NCBI GenBank assembly: GCA_947631685.1
Contig: CANRMI010000011.1
Span: forward strand, 33,757 to 97,756
Direction: 5' to 3'
Origin: an uncultured Lachnospiraceae bacterium
Lineage (GTDB): Bacteria > Bacillota > Clostridia > Lachnospirales > Lachnospiraceae
DNA: 64,000 bases
Shown: positions 31,842 to 40,634 of the stretch, in pieces
Numbering within the stretch: the stretch's first letter is position 1
How the letters are laid out: the number at the start of each line of letters is the position of its first letter
The notes under the pieces: model-generated
Told to the model about the DNA's origin: nothing
Seen by the model: the letters and a program-made list of their open reading frames with translations, nothing else
Databases searched by the model: none
Position numbers and translations under genes: made by a program

Positions 31842-33299
31842 ATGACAAAGATCAGAACCAGATACGCGCCCAGTCCTACCGGCAAAATGCACGTGGGAAA
31901 TCTGAGGTCCGCATTGTATGAATTTTTGATCGCCAAGCACGCGGGCGGAGATTTTATGCTGCGGATCGAAGACACGGATCAGGAGCGCTTTGTGGAGGGC
32001 GCGACGGAGATCATATACCGTACGCTGGAAAAGGCGGGCTTAAAGCATGATGAGGGCCCGGATAAGGACGGCGGCTACGGCCCCTATGTCCAGAGCGAGC
32101 GGATGAAGACAGGGATCTATATGAAATACGCCAAGGAGCTGATTGACAAGGGGGAAGCCTACTACTGTTTCTGTGATAAGGAGAGACTGGCAGGCTTAAG
32201 GACCGAAATCGTGGAAGGCAAGGAGATCATGATCTATGACAAGCACTGCCTGTCGCTTTCCAAAGAAGAGGTGGAAGAAAAATTAAAGGCGGGCCTTCCT
32301 TTTGTCATCCGCCAGAATAACCCAACTGAAGGCACCACTACTTTCCACGACGAACTTTATGGGGATATTACCGTCAATAACAATGAGCTGGACGATATGA
32401 TACTGATCAAATCGGACGGGTATCCCACTTATAATTTTGCCAATGTGGTGGATGACCATACCATGAACATTACCCATGTGGTGAGAGGCAATGAATACCT
32501 TTCTTCTTCTCCCAAATATGTGCGGCTCTATGAGGCGTTTGGCTGGGAGGTGCCGGTCTATGTGCACCTGCCGCTGATCACTGATGAAAACCACAAGAAG
32601 CTCAGCAAACGAAGCGGCCACTCTTCTTTTGAGGATCTGATAGAGCAGGGCTTTTTGACGGAGGCCATTGTCAATTATATCGCGCTGTTGGGCTGGAGCC
32701 CGGAGGAAAACAGGGAGATCTTTTCTTTGGAGGAACTGATCAGGGAGTTTGACTATCACAGGATCAGCAAGTCTCCGGCGGTATTTGACATTGTAAAGCT
32801 CAGGTGGATGAACGGCGAGTACCTGAAAGCCATGGATGAAGACCGCTTTTACGAAATGGCCAGGCCGTATCTGGAAGAGGCGCTGGGCGAGGGCTTTGAT
32901 CTGAAAAAGATAGCCGCCATGGTAAAGACCAGAATCGAGACTTTTCTGGATATTGCCGGACAGGTGGATTTCTTTAAGGAGCTGCCGGAATATGACGTAA
33001 GTATGTATACGCATAAGAAAATGAAAACGGACGCGGCTTCCTCGCTGGAAGTGCTTCAGGAGGTGCTGCCGCTTTTGGAGGAGCAGGAAGATTACTCCAA
33101 CGATGCGCTCTACCAAAAGCTCTTAGCTTATGTGGAGCAGAAGGGCTGTAAGAACGGCTATGTGATGTGGCCCATTCGTACCGCGGTCTCCGGCAAGCAG
33201 ATGACGCCCGCGGGCGCTACGGAGATCATGGAGATCCTGGGAAAAGAGGAGTCTTTGAGAAGGATCCGCAAAGGAATAGAAAAACTGCAGGAGATATAA
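31842..33299 (+). CDS. gltX: Glutamyl-tRNA synthetase
   Basis: Class I synthetase charging tRNA(Glu), possibly tRNA(Gln) too, as in most Firmicutes. The HIGH-type motif is [11 protein letters not shown] near the N-terminus, and the KMSKS-type loop is KKLSKRSG near residue 255. [10 protein letters not shown] and [14 protein letters not shown] are also conserved. ATG 31842 has CGGAGGAG upstream; a frame-open region before it overlaps the hydrogenase gene and has no suitable site. The 485-residue length is normal. A helicase gene follows after one base. Confidence 0.96.
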   Translation: MTKIRTRYAPSPTGKMHVGNLRSALYEFLIAKHAGGDFMLRIEDTDQERFVEGATEIIYRTLEKAGLKHDEGPDKDGGYGPYVQSERMKTGIYMKYAKELIDKGEAYYCFCDKERLAGLRTEIVEGKEIMIYDKHCLSLSKEEVEEKLKAGLPFVIRQNNPTEGTTTFHDELYGDITVNNNELDDMILIKSDGYPTYNFANVVDDHTMNITHVVRGNEYLSSSPKYVRLYEAFGWEVPVYVHLPLITDENHKKLSKRSGHSSFEDLIEQGFLTEAIVNYIALLGWSPEENREIFSLEELIREFDYHRISKSPAVFDIVKLRWMNGEYLKAMDEDRFYEMARPYLEEALGEGFDLKKIAAMVKTRIETFLDIAGQVDFFKELPEYDVSMYTHKKMKTDAASSLEVLQEVLPLLEEQEDYSNDALYQKLLAYVEQKGCKNGYVMWPIRTAVSGKQMTPAGATEIMEILGKEESLRRIRKGIEKLQEI

Positions 33300-33300
33300 T

Positions 33301-35151
33301 TTGGAACATTTTCAAAATTTAAGCAGGGAGCAAAAAAGAGCTGCTGCCGCTATTCGGGGGCCGGTACTGTGTCTGGCCGGTCCCGGAAGCGGGAAAACCT
33401 TTACGCTGGTGCAAAGACTGCTTTTTCTGATCGAACGGGCCGGTGTGCCGCCGGAGAAGATCCTGGTGACGACCTATTCCAAAGCGGCCGCCCTTTCCAT
33501 GCAGCAGCGCTTCTTAAAAGAAGCGGGCAGACAGATGCCGGTGACATTTGGAACCTTTCACGCGATCTGTTATCATATCTTAAAAGAACGGTATTTGATC
33601 CGGGAAAACAATCTTTTATCTTATCGGGAAAAACGAAAAATCCTGTTATCCCTTTTACAGAAAAAAGAATATGGAAGAGAAGAGGAAGCGGAAGAGCTTT
33701 TGGGCTGTATCAGTCTGCGCAAAAACGGGAGAGAAGCGGAAAAACTGCCTCTTCCCGCAGGCATGGAGGCGGCGGAGTTTGAAAAACTCTATCTGGCCTA
33801 CCAGGAGAGGAACAGGCAGGCGGGACGGCTGGATTTTGATGATATGCTGCTTTGGTGCCTGGAGCTTTTGGAGCGGGAGCCCGCGGTTTTACAAAATTGG
33901 CAGGGGCGTTTTTCCCATCTTTTAGTGGATGAGTTTCAGGACTGCAATCCCATTCAGTACGAGGTGGCAAAAAAACTGGCGTATCCCCAGAACAATCTGT
34001 TTGCGGTGGGGGATGACGACCAGTCCATCTATGGCTTCAGAGGAGCGAGTCCTCATATCATTGAGGAGTTTTTACAGGATTTTCCGGATGCCACGGTGGT
34101 ATGTCTGGGAGGAAATTACCGCAGTCGTGGGGAAATTGTGGAAGCGGCCGGGAAAGTGATCGCGGAAAATGTATGCCGGATGCCCAAGCACCTTTTTGCG
34201 GTAGGAAATCCGGAGCTTTTACCGGGAACGGAACCGGTGTCGATAAAGGCCTTTGCGGACAGAAAGGCGCAGTATGCCTATCTGTCGGAAAAACTGCTGG
34301 AACTGCACAGGCTGCTGCCATTTGAGGAAATGGCGGTGATATGCAGGACCAACAGGCAGCTGCAGGCACTGCAGCCGTTTTTAAAGGGGAAAAATATTCC
34401 CTGCAGTCTGCCGGCAGGGGTGGGATGTCTCTTTGGGCATTTTGCGGTAAGGGATATACTGGACTATCTGAAGCTGTCCCAGGGAGAGAAGGAAAGGGCG
34501 TGTCTTCTGCATATTCTCAACAAACCCCTGCGCCATGTGGGGCGGGAGTGGCTGTGGGAAGAGAAAACGGATTTAAGAATGCTGGAAAGAGAGCTCTGCC
34601 TTGCGGGGGAAACCCGGGAGGCGGAAAGCATCCGCACTCTGCGGGAACAGTTAAAGAAAATGGAGCGGATGTCCCCGCATCTTGCCATCCGGTTTGTGCG
34701 GAATGCCATCGGGTACGAAAAATGGCTGCGGGGAAAAGCAGGAGAAGAGGCGCAGGCATACGAGGAATGGAAAGAAGTCCTGGATGCTCTGGAGGAGACG
34801 GCAGTTACCTTTGACCGCATCGGGGAATTTCTGGAGTACGCGAAGCAGGAGGAAGAACGGGAAAAGAGCCGGAGCGGGAAAAAACTTCAAAACGGTGTGC
34901 GGCTTTTGACCATGCATGGCAGCAAGGGACTGGAATTTTCGTATGTCTGCCTTCCGGATCTGAATGCGGGAAAGGAGGACGGGGAAGAGGAGAGACGGCT
35001 GTTTTACGTGGGGATGACCAGAGCAAAAAAAGCCCTGGAGCTTTTGTACTTATCGGGCACAAAAGAGCATCCAAGGCAGCCTTCGCGTTTTCTGAAGCCC
35101 CTGCTGGAGGCAGAGGAAAGCGGAACATCCAAGGAATCCAAGGGTTACTAA
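33301..35151 (+). CDS. UvrD/Rep-type superfamily 1 DNA helicase
   Basis: ATP-dependent 3'-5' helicase of 616 residues, shorter than PcrA (~730). Motif I is AGPGSGKT near 27, motif Ia TTYSKAAALSM, motif II VDEFQDCNP, motif III GDDDQSIYGFRGA, motif V TMHGSKGLEFSYV and motif VI VGMTRAKKALELLYL. It begins with TTG 33301, with GCAGGAG 8 bases upstream and the gltX stop just before. The C-terminal region that binds RNA polymerase in PcrA is missing. It is therefore a PcrA-like paralogue with an unassigned repair role. Confidence 0.88.
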   Translation: MEHFQNLSREQKRAAAAIRGPVLCLAGPGSGKTFTLVQRLLFLIERAGVPPEKILVTTYSKAAALSMQQRFLKEAGRQMPVTFGTFHAICYHILKERYLIRENNLLSYREKRKILLSLLQKKEYGREEEAEELLGCISLRKNGREAEKLPLPAGMEAAEFEKLYLAYQERNRQAGRLDFDDMLLWCLELLEREPAVLQNWQGRFSHLLVDEFQDCNPIQYEVAKKLAYPQNNLFAVGDDDQSIYGFRGASPHIIEEFLQDFPDATVVCLGGNYRSRGEIVEAAGKVIAENVCRMPKHLFAVGNPELLPGTEPVSIKAFADRKAQYAYLSEKLLELHRLLPFEEMAVICRTNRQLQALQPFLKGKNIPCSLPAGVGCLFGHFAVRDILDYLKLSQGEKERACLLHILNKPLRHVGREWLWEEKTDLRMLERELCLAGETREAESIRTLREQLKKMERMSPHLAIRFVRNAIGYEKWLRGKAGEEAQAYEEWKEVLDALEETAVTFDRIGEFLEYAKQEEEREKSRSGKKLQNGVRLLTMHGSKGLEFSYVCLPDLNAGKEDGEEERRLFYVGMTRAKKALELLYLSGTKEHPRQPSRFLKPLLEAEESGTSKESKGY

Positions 35152-35178
35152 GATTCCTAAGAATCTTTAGATTCTTTG
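35150..35178 (+). terminator. Weak hairpin at the convergent helicase/DUF1292 ends
   Basis: AAGATTC and GAATCTT pair around CTAA right at the helicase stop, followed by an imperfect T-rich stretch. It lies partly within the DUF1292 coding end. Confidence 0.35.
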
Positions 35179-35495
35179 GGTTCGTCGTCCACCAGCTCGT
35201 CAAATTCCTGATTGTCAAGAAATTCGTCAAAAGCGTCCGAAACGGCTTCATATTCGTCGTCGTCCGCAATATAGATCAGTTCCGGTTCCGCGTTGGGATC
35301 GCTTTCATCTTCTTTATAACCGTAAAACCATACTTCGCCGTCCTGATTTTCTCCCTTTTCATCCAAAGGCAGAAGAGCGATGTAGTCCCTGCCGGATACG
35401 GTAAGGATAGTGATGACGGCGCAGTTGACCTTGGTGCCGTCCTCCAATTCTATCTCCACGGTCATTTCTTCTTCCGCAAAATTGTTTTCAGCCAT
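35157..35495 (-). CDS. DUF1292-family protein
   Basis: A 112-residue acidic protein. It matches DUF1292 with VEIELEDGTKVNCAVITILTV, DYIALLPLD, and FYGYKEDE-type segments, and ends in a Glu/Asp-rich tail. Function of the family is unknown; members are widespread in Firmicutes. The start at 35495 has AGGAGGAG on the minus strand, and a longer frame upstream runs through the promoter. It is a single gene. Confidence 0.88.
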   Translation of the reverse strand: MAENNFAEEEMTVEIELEDGTKVNCAVITILTVSGRDYIALLPLDEKGENQDGEVWFYGYKEDESDPNAEPELIYIADDDEYEAVSDAFDEFLDNQEFDELVDDEPKESKDS

Positions 35496-35525
35496 AAGCT
35501 CCTCCTGTTGGGGTATTTTGATTTT

Positions 35526-35554
35526 ATTATAGTCCTTATGGACCAGACATGCAA
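35526..35554 (-). promoter_or_regulatory. Promoter of the DUF1292 gene
   Basis: On the minus strand TTGCAT (plus 35549-35554) and TATAAT (plus 35526-35531) with a 17-base spacer. Confidence 0.75.
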
Positions 35555-35636
35555 TTTTTTTCCGTATAAATTTGGGAAAAACCGGCAGGATTTGGGTAAA
35601 TTCCGAAAATAACGGTAGCAAGGTATCGGAATGTTA

Positions 35637-35645
35637 TGGTATAAT
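35637..35645 (+). promoter_or_regulatory. Extended -10 promoter of the GH13-like gene
   Basis: TGGTATAAT (35637-35645) is an extended -10 box with no good -35 at the usual distance. It lies 37-51 bases before the possible starts of the next gene. Confidence 0.5.
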
Positions 35646-35687
35646 AAATCTGCTAGTGTGATATTGACTCAGAAAGAGGGAATGACT

Positions 35688-37562
35688 TTGGAAAGAGAAG
35701 CGACAAAGGGAATACCACTTCCGCTGGGAGTACAGGCATATGCGCAGGGAGTCAATTTTGCCTATGTTTCCTCCGCTGAGGACTGCGGTGTGGTTTTATT
35801 TGATAGAAACACCAGAAAAGAAACTGCCCGCCTGGCATTCAGAAAAGAAGACCGGGTAGGCAGGGTATATACGATGCTGCTCAAGGATATGGTTTTGGCG
35901 AAGGAAGCCTACTGTTTCTATGAGGGGGACAGGCTGGTGCCGGATGAAAGGGCCAGGGCTTTTCTGGGAGGAACAGCTTATGGCTCCGCCCGTAGAGAAG
36001 AGCCGGTGAAGCTGGCGATTTTGCCGCCCGCAGGCTATGAGTGGGGGGAGGAGAAAACAGAAAAGCTTCCCTACGAGGACAGCATTGTCTACTGTCTGCA
36101 TGTCAGAGGATTTACCAGACATGCCTCTTCGGGCGTAAAGTGCAGAGGCACTTTCGCGGGACTGCAGGAAAAGATTTCCTACTTAAAGGAACTGGGGATC
36201 ACAACCCTGGAGCTGCAGCCTGTATATGAGTTCGAGGAGGTGGAGCAGCGCCGGACAGAGAATCCCTATGAGAACACGGACAGACCTGCTCCGCCGCGGA
36301 AAAATTACTGGGGATATACAAGGGGATATTATTACAGTCCCAAATGTGCTTATGCCGCTTCCCGGGACGCGGTGACGGAGTTCAAAGATCTGGTCAGGGC
36401 GGTTCACCAAAACGGAATGGAGCTGGTTTTACAGTTCTATTTTACCAATGATGTATCGGTAAATGAACGGCTGGCAATCCTCCGCCACTGGGTATTGGAA
36501 TATCATGTGGACGGATTTCATTTGAAAGGGGAGAATATCCGGCCGGATATTCCGGCGCAGGATCCGATTCTGGCCGGGACCAAGCTCTGGTACCATTCTT
36601 TCGGGAAGGAACTGCGGGAAGAACTGGCGGCCTCGGGACAGGAGAGGCATCTGGGGGAATACCGGGATGCCTACCGCTATGATATGCGCCGGTTTTTAAA
36701 GGGAGATGAGGGGATGCTTCAGGCAGCCCTGCAGCATATGCGCCGCAATCCCGCGGAATACGGAGAGATCAATTTCCTGACCAATTATGACGGTTTTACC
36801 CTTATGGATATGGTGTCCTATGAGCGGAAACACAATGAGGAAAACGGGGAAAACAATCAGGACGGAACCGATTACAACGCGAGCTGGAACTGCGGGCAGG
36901 AGGGGCCGTCCCGTAAGAAGGCCATTCTCCAGCTGAGACTGCAGCAGATGAAGAATGCTCTTTTGCTGCTGTTTTTATCCCAGGGAACGCCGCTTTTGTT
37001 CATGGGGGACGAGTTCGGCAATTCCCAGAAGGGCAATAACAATCCCTATTGCCAGGACAATGAAGTCACTTGGTTAAACTGGAGAAACGTAGAAAGCAAC
37101 CGGGAGCTGTACGCTTTTACCAAAGAGCTGATCGCCCTGCGGAAGGCGCATCCGGTCCTGCACCAGAAAAAGGAACTGCGCCTTATGGATTACGGCGCCT
37201 GCGGCTATCCGGATGTATCTTATCACGGGGAGGCGCCCTGGAAGCCTGACACTGCTGTCTACAGCAGGCAGGTGGGAATCATGTACTGCGGAAAGTACGC
37301 GGAAAAGGCGGCAGGTGAGCCGGATGATTTTTTCTACGCGGCGTACAATATGCACTGGGAACCACATGTCTTCGCACTCCCGAATCTGCCGAAGAATCTG
37401 CATTGGGAGCGGTGTGTTTCGTCCAGGGACGATGTGGCGTTTATGCCGGAAGATGAGAACGCTTCCGTCACGGTCCCCGGCAGATGCATCTGCCTGTTTA
37501 TGAGCAGGGAAAATGCGGAAGGAAAAACGGCGGAAAACAGGAACGGAAAGGACGGACAGTAA
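35688..37562 (+). CDS. GlgX/pullulanase-like GH13 protein lacking the catalytic residues
   Basis: About 624 residues with the overall layout of glycogen-debranching GH13 enzymes: an N-terminal CBM48-like domain, then the barrel. Family blocks such as HVRGFTRH, NASWNCGQEGP and LFMGDEFGNSQKGNNNPYCQD are kept. The catalytic regions are not: region I DVVYNH reads QFYFTN, the nucleophile region GFRxD reads DGFHLKG, the acid/base EPW position reads YHSFG, and HDG of region IV reads YDG. Hydrolysis is therefore very unlikely; binding of glucans or a scaffold role is a guess. Start: TTG 35688 has AGAGGG at 7 bases; ATG 35682 is only 1 base away from it. Confidence 0.8.
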   Translation: MEREATKGIPLPLGVQAYAQGVNFAYVSSAEDCGVVLFDRNTRKETARLAFRKEDRVGRVYTMLLKDMVLAKEAYCFYEGDRLVPDERARAFLGGTAYGSARREEPVKLAILPPAGYEWGEEKTEKLPYEDSIVYCLHVRGFTRHASSGVKCRGTFAGLQEKISYLKELGITTLELQPVYEFEEVEQRRTENPYENTDRPAPPRKNYWGYTRGYYYSPKCAYAASRDAVTEFKDLVRAVHQNGMELVLQFYFTNDVSVNERLAILRHWVLEYHVDGFHLKGENIRPDIPAQDPILAGTKLWYHSFGKELREELAASGQERHLGEYRDAYRYDMRRFLKGDEGMLQAALQHMRRNPAEYGEINFLTNYDGFTLMDMVSYERKHNEENGENNQDGTDYNASWNCGQEGPSRKKAILQLRLQQMKNALLLLFLSQGTPLLFMGDEFGNSQKGNNNPYCQDNEVTWLNWRNVESNRELYAFTKELIALRKAHPVLHQKKELRLMDYGACGYPDVSYHGEAPWKPDTAVYSRQVGIMYCGKYAEKAAGEPDDFFYAAYNMHWEPHVFALPNLPKNLHWERCVSSRDDVAFMPEDENASVTVPGRCICLFMSRENAEGKTAENRNGKDGQ

Positions 37563-37566
37563 TGCC

Positions 37567-38121
37567 ATGAAAGCGTGGGAACATTTTAAGACGATCACTT
37601 TCCACAAATGGCTGGTTTTAAAGGGCTGCTTTGCTGTCGGTTTATACCGGCAGGGGCTCTTACATGATATGTCCAAATACAGTCCCGCGGAATTTTGGGT
37701 GGGAGCCCGCTATTATCAGGGCAACAGAAGTCCCAACAACGCGGAGAGGGAAGCGGTGGGATATTCCACTGCCTGGATGCATCATAAGGGGCGCAACAAG
37801 CATCATTATGAATACTGGATAGATTATTCCCTGAAGGGCGGAGCGGGAGGTATGGCGCCCGCCCCCATGCCGAGAAAGTATATCGCGGAAATGGTGATAG
37901 ACAGGATCGCGGCGAGCAAAGTGTATTTGGGGAAAGCATATACGGACGAAGCGCCGCTTCGCTATTATCAGAAAGGAAGGGATCCGGCTCCCATGCATGA
38001 ATATACCCGTAAAAACCTAGAAATGCTGTTGAAAATGCTGGCTGAAAAAGGCGAAGAGCGTACTTTTTCCTATATAAAAAATGTTTTCCTGCAGGCACAC
38101 CGCAAGGAGAGGAGAATATAA
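37567..38121 (+). CDS. DUF5662-family protein
   Basis: A 184-residue protein of the DUF5662 family. Conserved features are HDMSKYSPAEFW (near 32), MHHKGRNKHHYEYW (near 74) and PMPRKYIAEMVIDR. The His/Asp pattern resembles an HD-like metal site, but this is not proven. Function unknown. It begins 5 bases after the GH13-like stop, with GGACGG upstream, so the two are probably co-transcribed. Confidence 0.82.
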   Translation: MKAWEHFKTITFHKWLVLKGCFAVGLYRQGLLHDMSKYSPAEFWVGARYYQGNRSPNNAEREAVGYSTAWMHHKGRNKHHYEYWIDYSLKGGAGGMAPAPMPRKYIAEMVIDRIAASKVYLGKAYTDEAPLRYYQKGRDPAPMHEYTRKNLEMLLKMLAEKGEERTFSYIKNVFLQAHRKERRI

Positions 38122-38153
38122 TAGAGTAAACCAATCAGAAACGGAAATGCAGT

Positions 38154-38432
38154 ATGTGTAATTGGATCATTCTCTTTCTTCTGTTCTGTAACGGCGGCTG
38201 TGGCAGCTTCTTAAACGGCGGTTCCAACAACGGCTGCGGCTGTGGCTCGAACAGGAATAACGGTTGTGGCTGCGGCTCAAACGGTGTGAACGGCAGAAGC
38301 GGTTATGGCAGGAACGGTTCCGACTGCGGCTGTGGCTGCGGCGGAAACGATGACAGAAACCAGAATACGCCTCCTCCCTGGGTAAGAAGCAATTACTCCA
38401 ATGGCGATACCTGCGGATGTGAAGAGCAGTAA
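38154..38432 (+). CDS. Cys/Gly/Asn-rich mini-protein
   Basis: A 92-residue protein of no known family. A short hydrophobic N-terminus (CNWIILFLLFCN) precedes low-complexity repeats built on NGCGCGSN and CGCGCGGN. It has at least 14 Cys. Spacing suggests metal binding, disulfide cross-linking, or an envelope or coat structural role. The gene follows DUF5662 by 32 bases, with only a weak GGAAA-type Shine-Dalgarno, and is followed by a long terminator hairpin. It could in principle be a chance frame in a repeat, but the stop-to-terminator layout argues for a gene. Confidence 0.55.
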   Translation: MCNWIILFLLFCNGGCGSFLNGGSNNGCGCGSNRNNGCGCGSNGVNGRSGYGRNGSDCGCGCGGNDDRNQNTPPPWVRSNYSNGDTCGCEEQ

Positions 38433-38446
38433 AGCTGTGCTGACAG

Positions 38447-38508
38447 TGCCGATACCAGTGGCCGGCCTGATACGATACGGTATCACCCCGGCGCGGTATC
38501 GGCATTTT
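38447..38508 (+). terminator. Long terminator hairpin
   Basis: TGCCGATACC pairs with GGTATCGGCA, with an inner stem, followed by a T run. It closes the unit GH13-like/DUF5662/Cys-rich. Confidence 0.8.
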
Positions 38509-38618
38509 TGTTCATATTATGTTTACAAATATTTTAACGGTTTTTGTGGAAACTCTCGTCCGTTTGCATTATAATATTAGTTGTCGGGCTGTTGCCGGCG
38601 TATGAAAGGAGAAATCTT

Positions 38619-39515
38619 ATGGTAGAATACATATTGGGGAATTACCTGGTAGAAACGGGCAGGATAACATCCGGAGATTTGGAGAGAGTGATTACGAAAC
38701 TGGACGAGACCAGAGTAAAAATGGGACTGCTGGCAGTATCGGAAGGCATGATGACGGTGGAGCAGGCGGAGACTGTCAACAGGCTGCAGGCCACCTTGGA
38801 CAAACGGTTTGGGGATATCGCGGTAGAGAAAGGCTATCTGACGGAAGAGCAGATCAGCAATCTGTTGAAAAAGCAGGGAAACACCTATCTGGCATTTGCG
38901 CAGGCTCTGGTGAATGAGGATCTGCTCAAGCTCCAGGAACTGGAAGAGGTATTGGACGGTTTCCAGCAGAAGAACGGATTTACCAAATCCGATGTGGAAG
39001 ATCTTCGGAGCGATGAACCTGAGCGTATCGTACCCCTGTTCCTCCCCAATGAGGGAATGGTTTACAAGGATATTGCGGGGCTTTTAATCCGTACCCTGAT
39101 CCGCTGTGTGGACAGACATATTTATATGGGCAAGGCAAAAATGCTGAACAATGCGGACATATCCGGCGGCGTTCTGCAGAAGCTGACGGATTTCACGGCT
39201 CCGGTATCCGGCTTTAAGGAAACGGAACTGGGCTTTCTGGAGGAAAACGGAGGCCTGGTGGAGATAGCGACCGCTTTCTGTAAGGAAGAGGAGGCGCTTT
39301 CCATGGAAGACGCGCTGGACGCGGCCGGTGAGTTCTTAAACTGCGTCAACGGGCTCTATGCTACGGCATTGAGCAGAAACGGCGTGGATTCCGAGCTGAT
39401 GCCTCCCATATTGACCGGGGATGGCATGAAGGTAGGAAACGACGGAATATGTTGCAGCATACCGGTCTATATGGGCAGTAAGCAGGCGACATTCCTGATC
39501 ATAGGACGGAAGTAG
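38619..39515 (+). CDS. CheX-like phosphatase domain with four N-terminal MshEN-like repeats
   Basis: A 298-residue protein. Residues about 150-298 resemble CheX/CheC phosphatases that dephosphorylate CheY-P: the helix DAAGEFLNCVNGLYA has the E-x2-N catalytic pattern. Residues 5-28, 34-57, 63-86 and 92-115 are four 24-residue repeats separated by exactly 5 residues. Three share G at position 3, hydrophobic pairs, G at position 10 and (in two) Q at 24, best seen in RFGDIAVEKGYLTEEQ. This is the pattern of the c-di-GMP-binding MshEN domain. AAAGGAG precedes ATG 38619. A CheY gene follows 15 bases later. The repeat reading is mine; c-di-GMP binding is inference. Confidence 0.72.
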   Translation: MVEYILGNYLVETGRITSGDLERVITKLDETRVKMGLLAVSEGMMTVEQAETVNRLQATLDKRFGDIAVEKGYLTEEQISNLLKKQGNTYLAFAQALVNEDLLKLQELEEVLDGFQQKNGFTKSDVEDLRSDEPERIVPLFLPNEGMVYKDIAGLLIRTLIRCVDRHIYMGKAKMLNNADISGGVLQKLTDFTAPVSGFKETELGFLEENGGLVEIATAFCKEEEALSMEDALDAAGEFLNCVNGLYATALSRNGVDSELMPPILTGDGMKVGNDGICCSIPVYMGSKQATFLIIGRK

Positions 39516-39530
39516 GAGGAAAAGATAGAA

Positions 39531-39890
39531 ATGGCTAAGATATTGATTGTGGACGATTCTAAAATGTCCAGGAAAATGCTACGCAACGTGCTGGAGGGTA
39601 TTGGACATGACATCGTTGCGGAGGCCGGTAACGGCCAGGAGGGCGTAGAATTTTACAAACAGTTCAAACCCGACGCCGTGACGATGGATATTACCATGCC
39701 CCAGATGGACGGGCTGAGCTGTTTAAAGGAGATCAAGGAGTTGGATCCCGATGCCAGGGTAGTCATGGTGACCGCCGCGGGACAGTCCTCCAAATTGATG
39801 GACGCGTTGAAATTAGGGGCGAAGGAATTTATCTGCAAGCCCTATGAGCCGGAACAGGTCATCAATGCCCTGAAAGAAGTATTAAAATAA
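39531..39890 (+). CDS. cheY: CheY-like single-domain response regulator
   Basis: A 119-residue receiver domain alone. The phospho-acceptor Asp is in DAVTMDITMPQMDG (near 54). The acidic pair is in VDDSKMSR, the switch Thr in VMVTAAG, and Lys in ICKPYEP. The family member nearest in kind is CheY, the flagellar switch signal, and the CheX-like neighbour upstream with 15-base spacing would be its phosphatase. Other chemotaxis genes are not in the window. GGAGGAAAAG precedes the start and an intrinsic terminator follows. Confidence 0.9.
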   Translation: MAKILIVDDSKMSRKMLRNVLEGIGHDIVAEAGNGQEGVEFYKQFKPDAVTMDITMPQMDGLSCLKEIKELDPDARVVMVTAAGQSSKLMDALKLGAKEFICKPYEPEQVINALKEVLK

Positions 39891-39906
39891 TAGTGACACG
39901 ACATTT

Positions 39907-39937
39907 AGAGACAGTTCCGCGGGACTGTCTCTATTAT
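39907..39937 (+). terminator. Terminator of the cheX-cheY unit
   Basis: AGAGACAGT pairs with ACTGTCTCT, followed by a partly T-rich stretch. Confidence 0.7.
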
Positions 39938-39975
39938 TGTGTCCGCGTTTGGAGGATTTTTATTTTTTGTCAAAT

Positions 39976-40020
39976 TCAACTGAAAAATATAGTTGACTTT
40001 TTGTTTAGTATATGTATAAT
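39976..40020 (+). promoter_or_regulatory. Promoter and candidate operator of the pot operon
   Basis: TTGACT (39993-39998) and TATAAT (40015-40020) with a 16-base spacer. TCAACT (39976-39981) and AGTTGA (39991-39996) form an inverted repeat overlapping the -35, a likely site for the cupin regulator encoded just downstream. Confidence 0.6.
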
Positions 40021-40076
40021 GAAAATCAGTGCGTATAAACTTTAGGTTAAGAATTATTAAACAAAGGATCTAAGTG

Positions 40077-40625
40077 ATGAAACTGGAAGAACAGATAGGA
40101 AATAAAATCAGGAACCTGAGAAATCAGAACGGCCTGACACAGCAGGAGCTGGCGGATCGTTCTGATCTGACAAAAGGCTTTATCTCTCAGGTGGAACGGG
40201 GATTTACAGCCCCCTCCGTGGCGACGCTGGCGGACATTATCGAATGTCTGGGCAGCAATCTGGCGGATTTTTTCAATGACGAGGAAGATCCGCAGATAGT
40301 ATACAAACCGGAAGAGTGCTTTGAAAAAGTGGATAAGGCGAAAAACTGCGTCAGGTGGCTGGTGCCGACGGCGCAGAAAAACCAGATGGAACCCATTCTG
40401 GTGACTCTGCGGCCCAGAGAGAACATGCCCTTTGACAAGCCCCATGAGGGGGAAGAGTTCGGGTATGTTTTGGAGGGCAGCGTCAAACTGTACTTCGGAG
40501 AAAAAGTACATATCGCGGAGAAAGGCGATTCTTTTTATTACCAGGCGACAAAAAGGCATAAGCTGGAGGCGGCGGGAAAGACGGAGGCGAAGGTACTCTG
40601 GATCAGCACTCCGCCCAGTTTTTAG
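40077..40625 (+). CDS. XRE-cupin transcriptional regulator of the polyamine operon
   Basis: A 182-residue regulator. An N-terminal helix-turn-helix (about 5-60, NGLTQQELADRSDLTKGFISQVERG) is joined to a C-terminal cupin (about 105-180, MPFDKPHEGEEFGYVLEGSVKLYFGE). The layout matches PuuR-type regulators in front of potABCD in many Firmicutes, where the cupin may sense polyamines. AAAGGATC precedes ATG 40077. It is probably transcribed with potABCD and could bind the inverted repeat over its own promoter. Confidence 0.9.
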   Translation: MKLEEQIGNKIRNLRNQNGLTQQELADRSDLTKGFISQVERGFTAPSVATLADIIECLGSNLADFFNDEEDPQIVYKPEECFEKVDKAKNCVRWLVPTAQKNQMEPILVTLRPRENMPFDKPHEGEEFGYVLEGSVKLYFGEKVHIAEKGDSFYYQATKRHKLEAAGKTEAKVLWISTPPSF

Positions 40626-40634
40626 GAGAAGCAT

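Noticed and set aside
38430..38455. TAAA-N14-GCCGATAC resembling a sigma-D promoter before the CheX-like gene
   Set aside because: GCCGATAC is one arm of a long terminator hairpin, and TAAA contains the stop codon of the Cys-rich gene, so the match is better explained by the hairpin.
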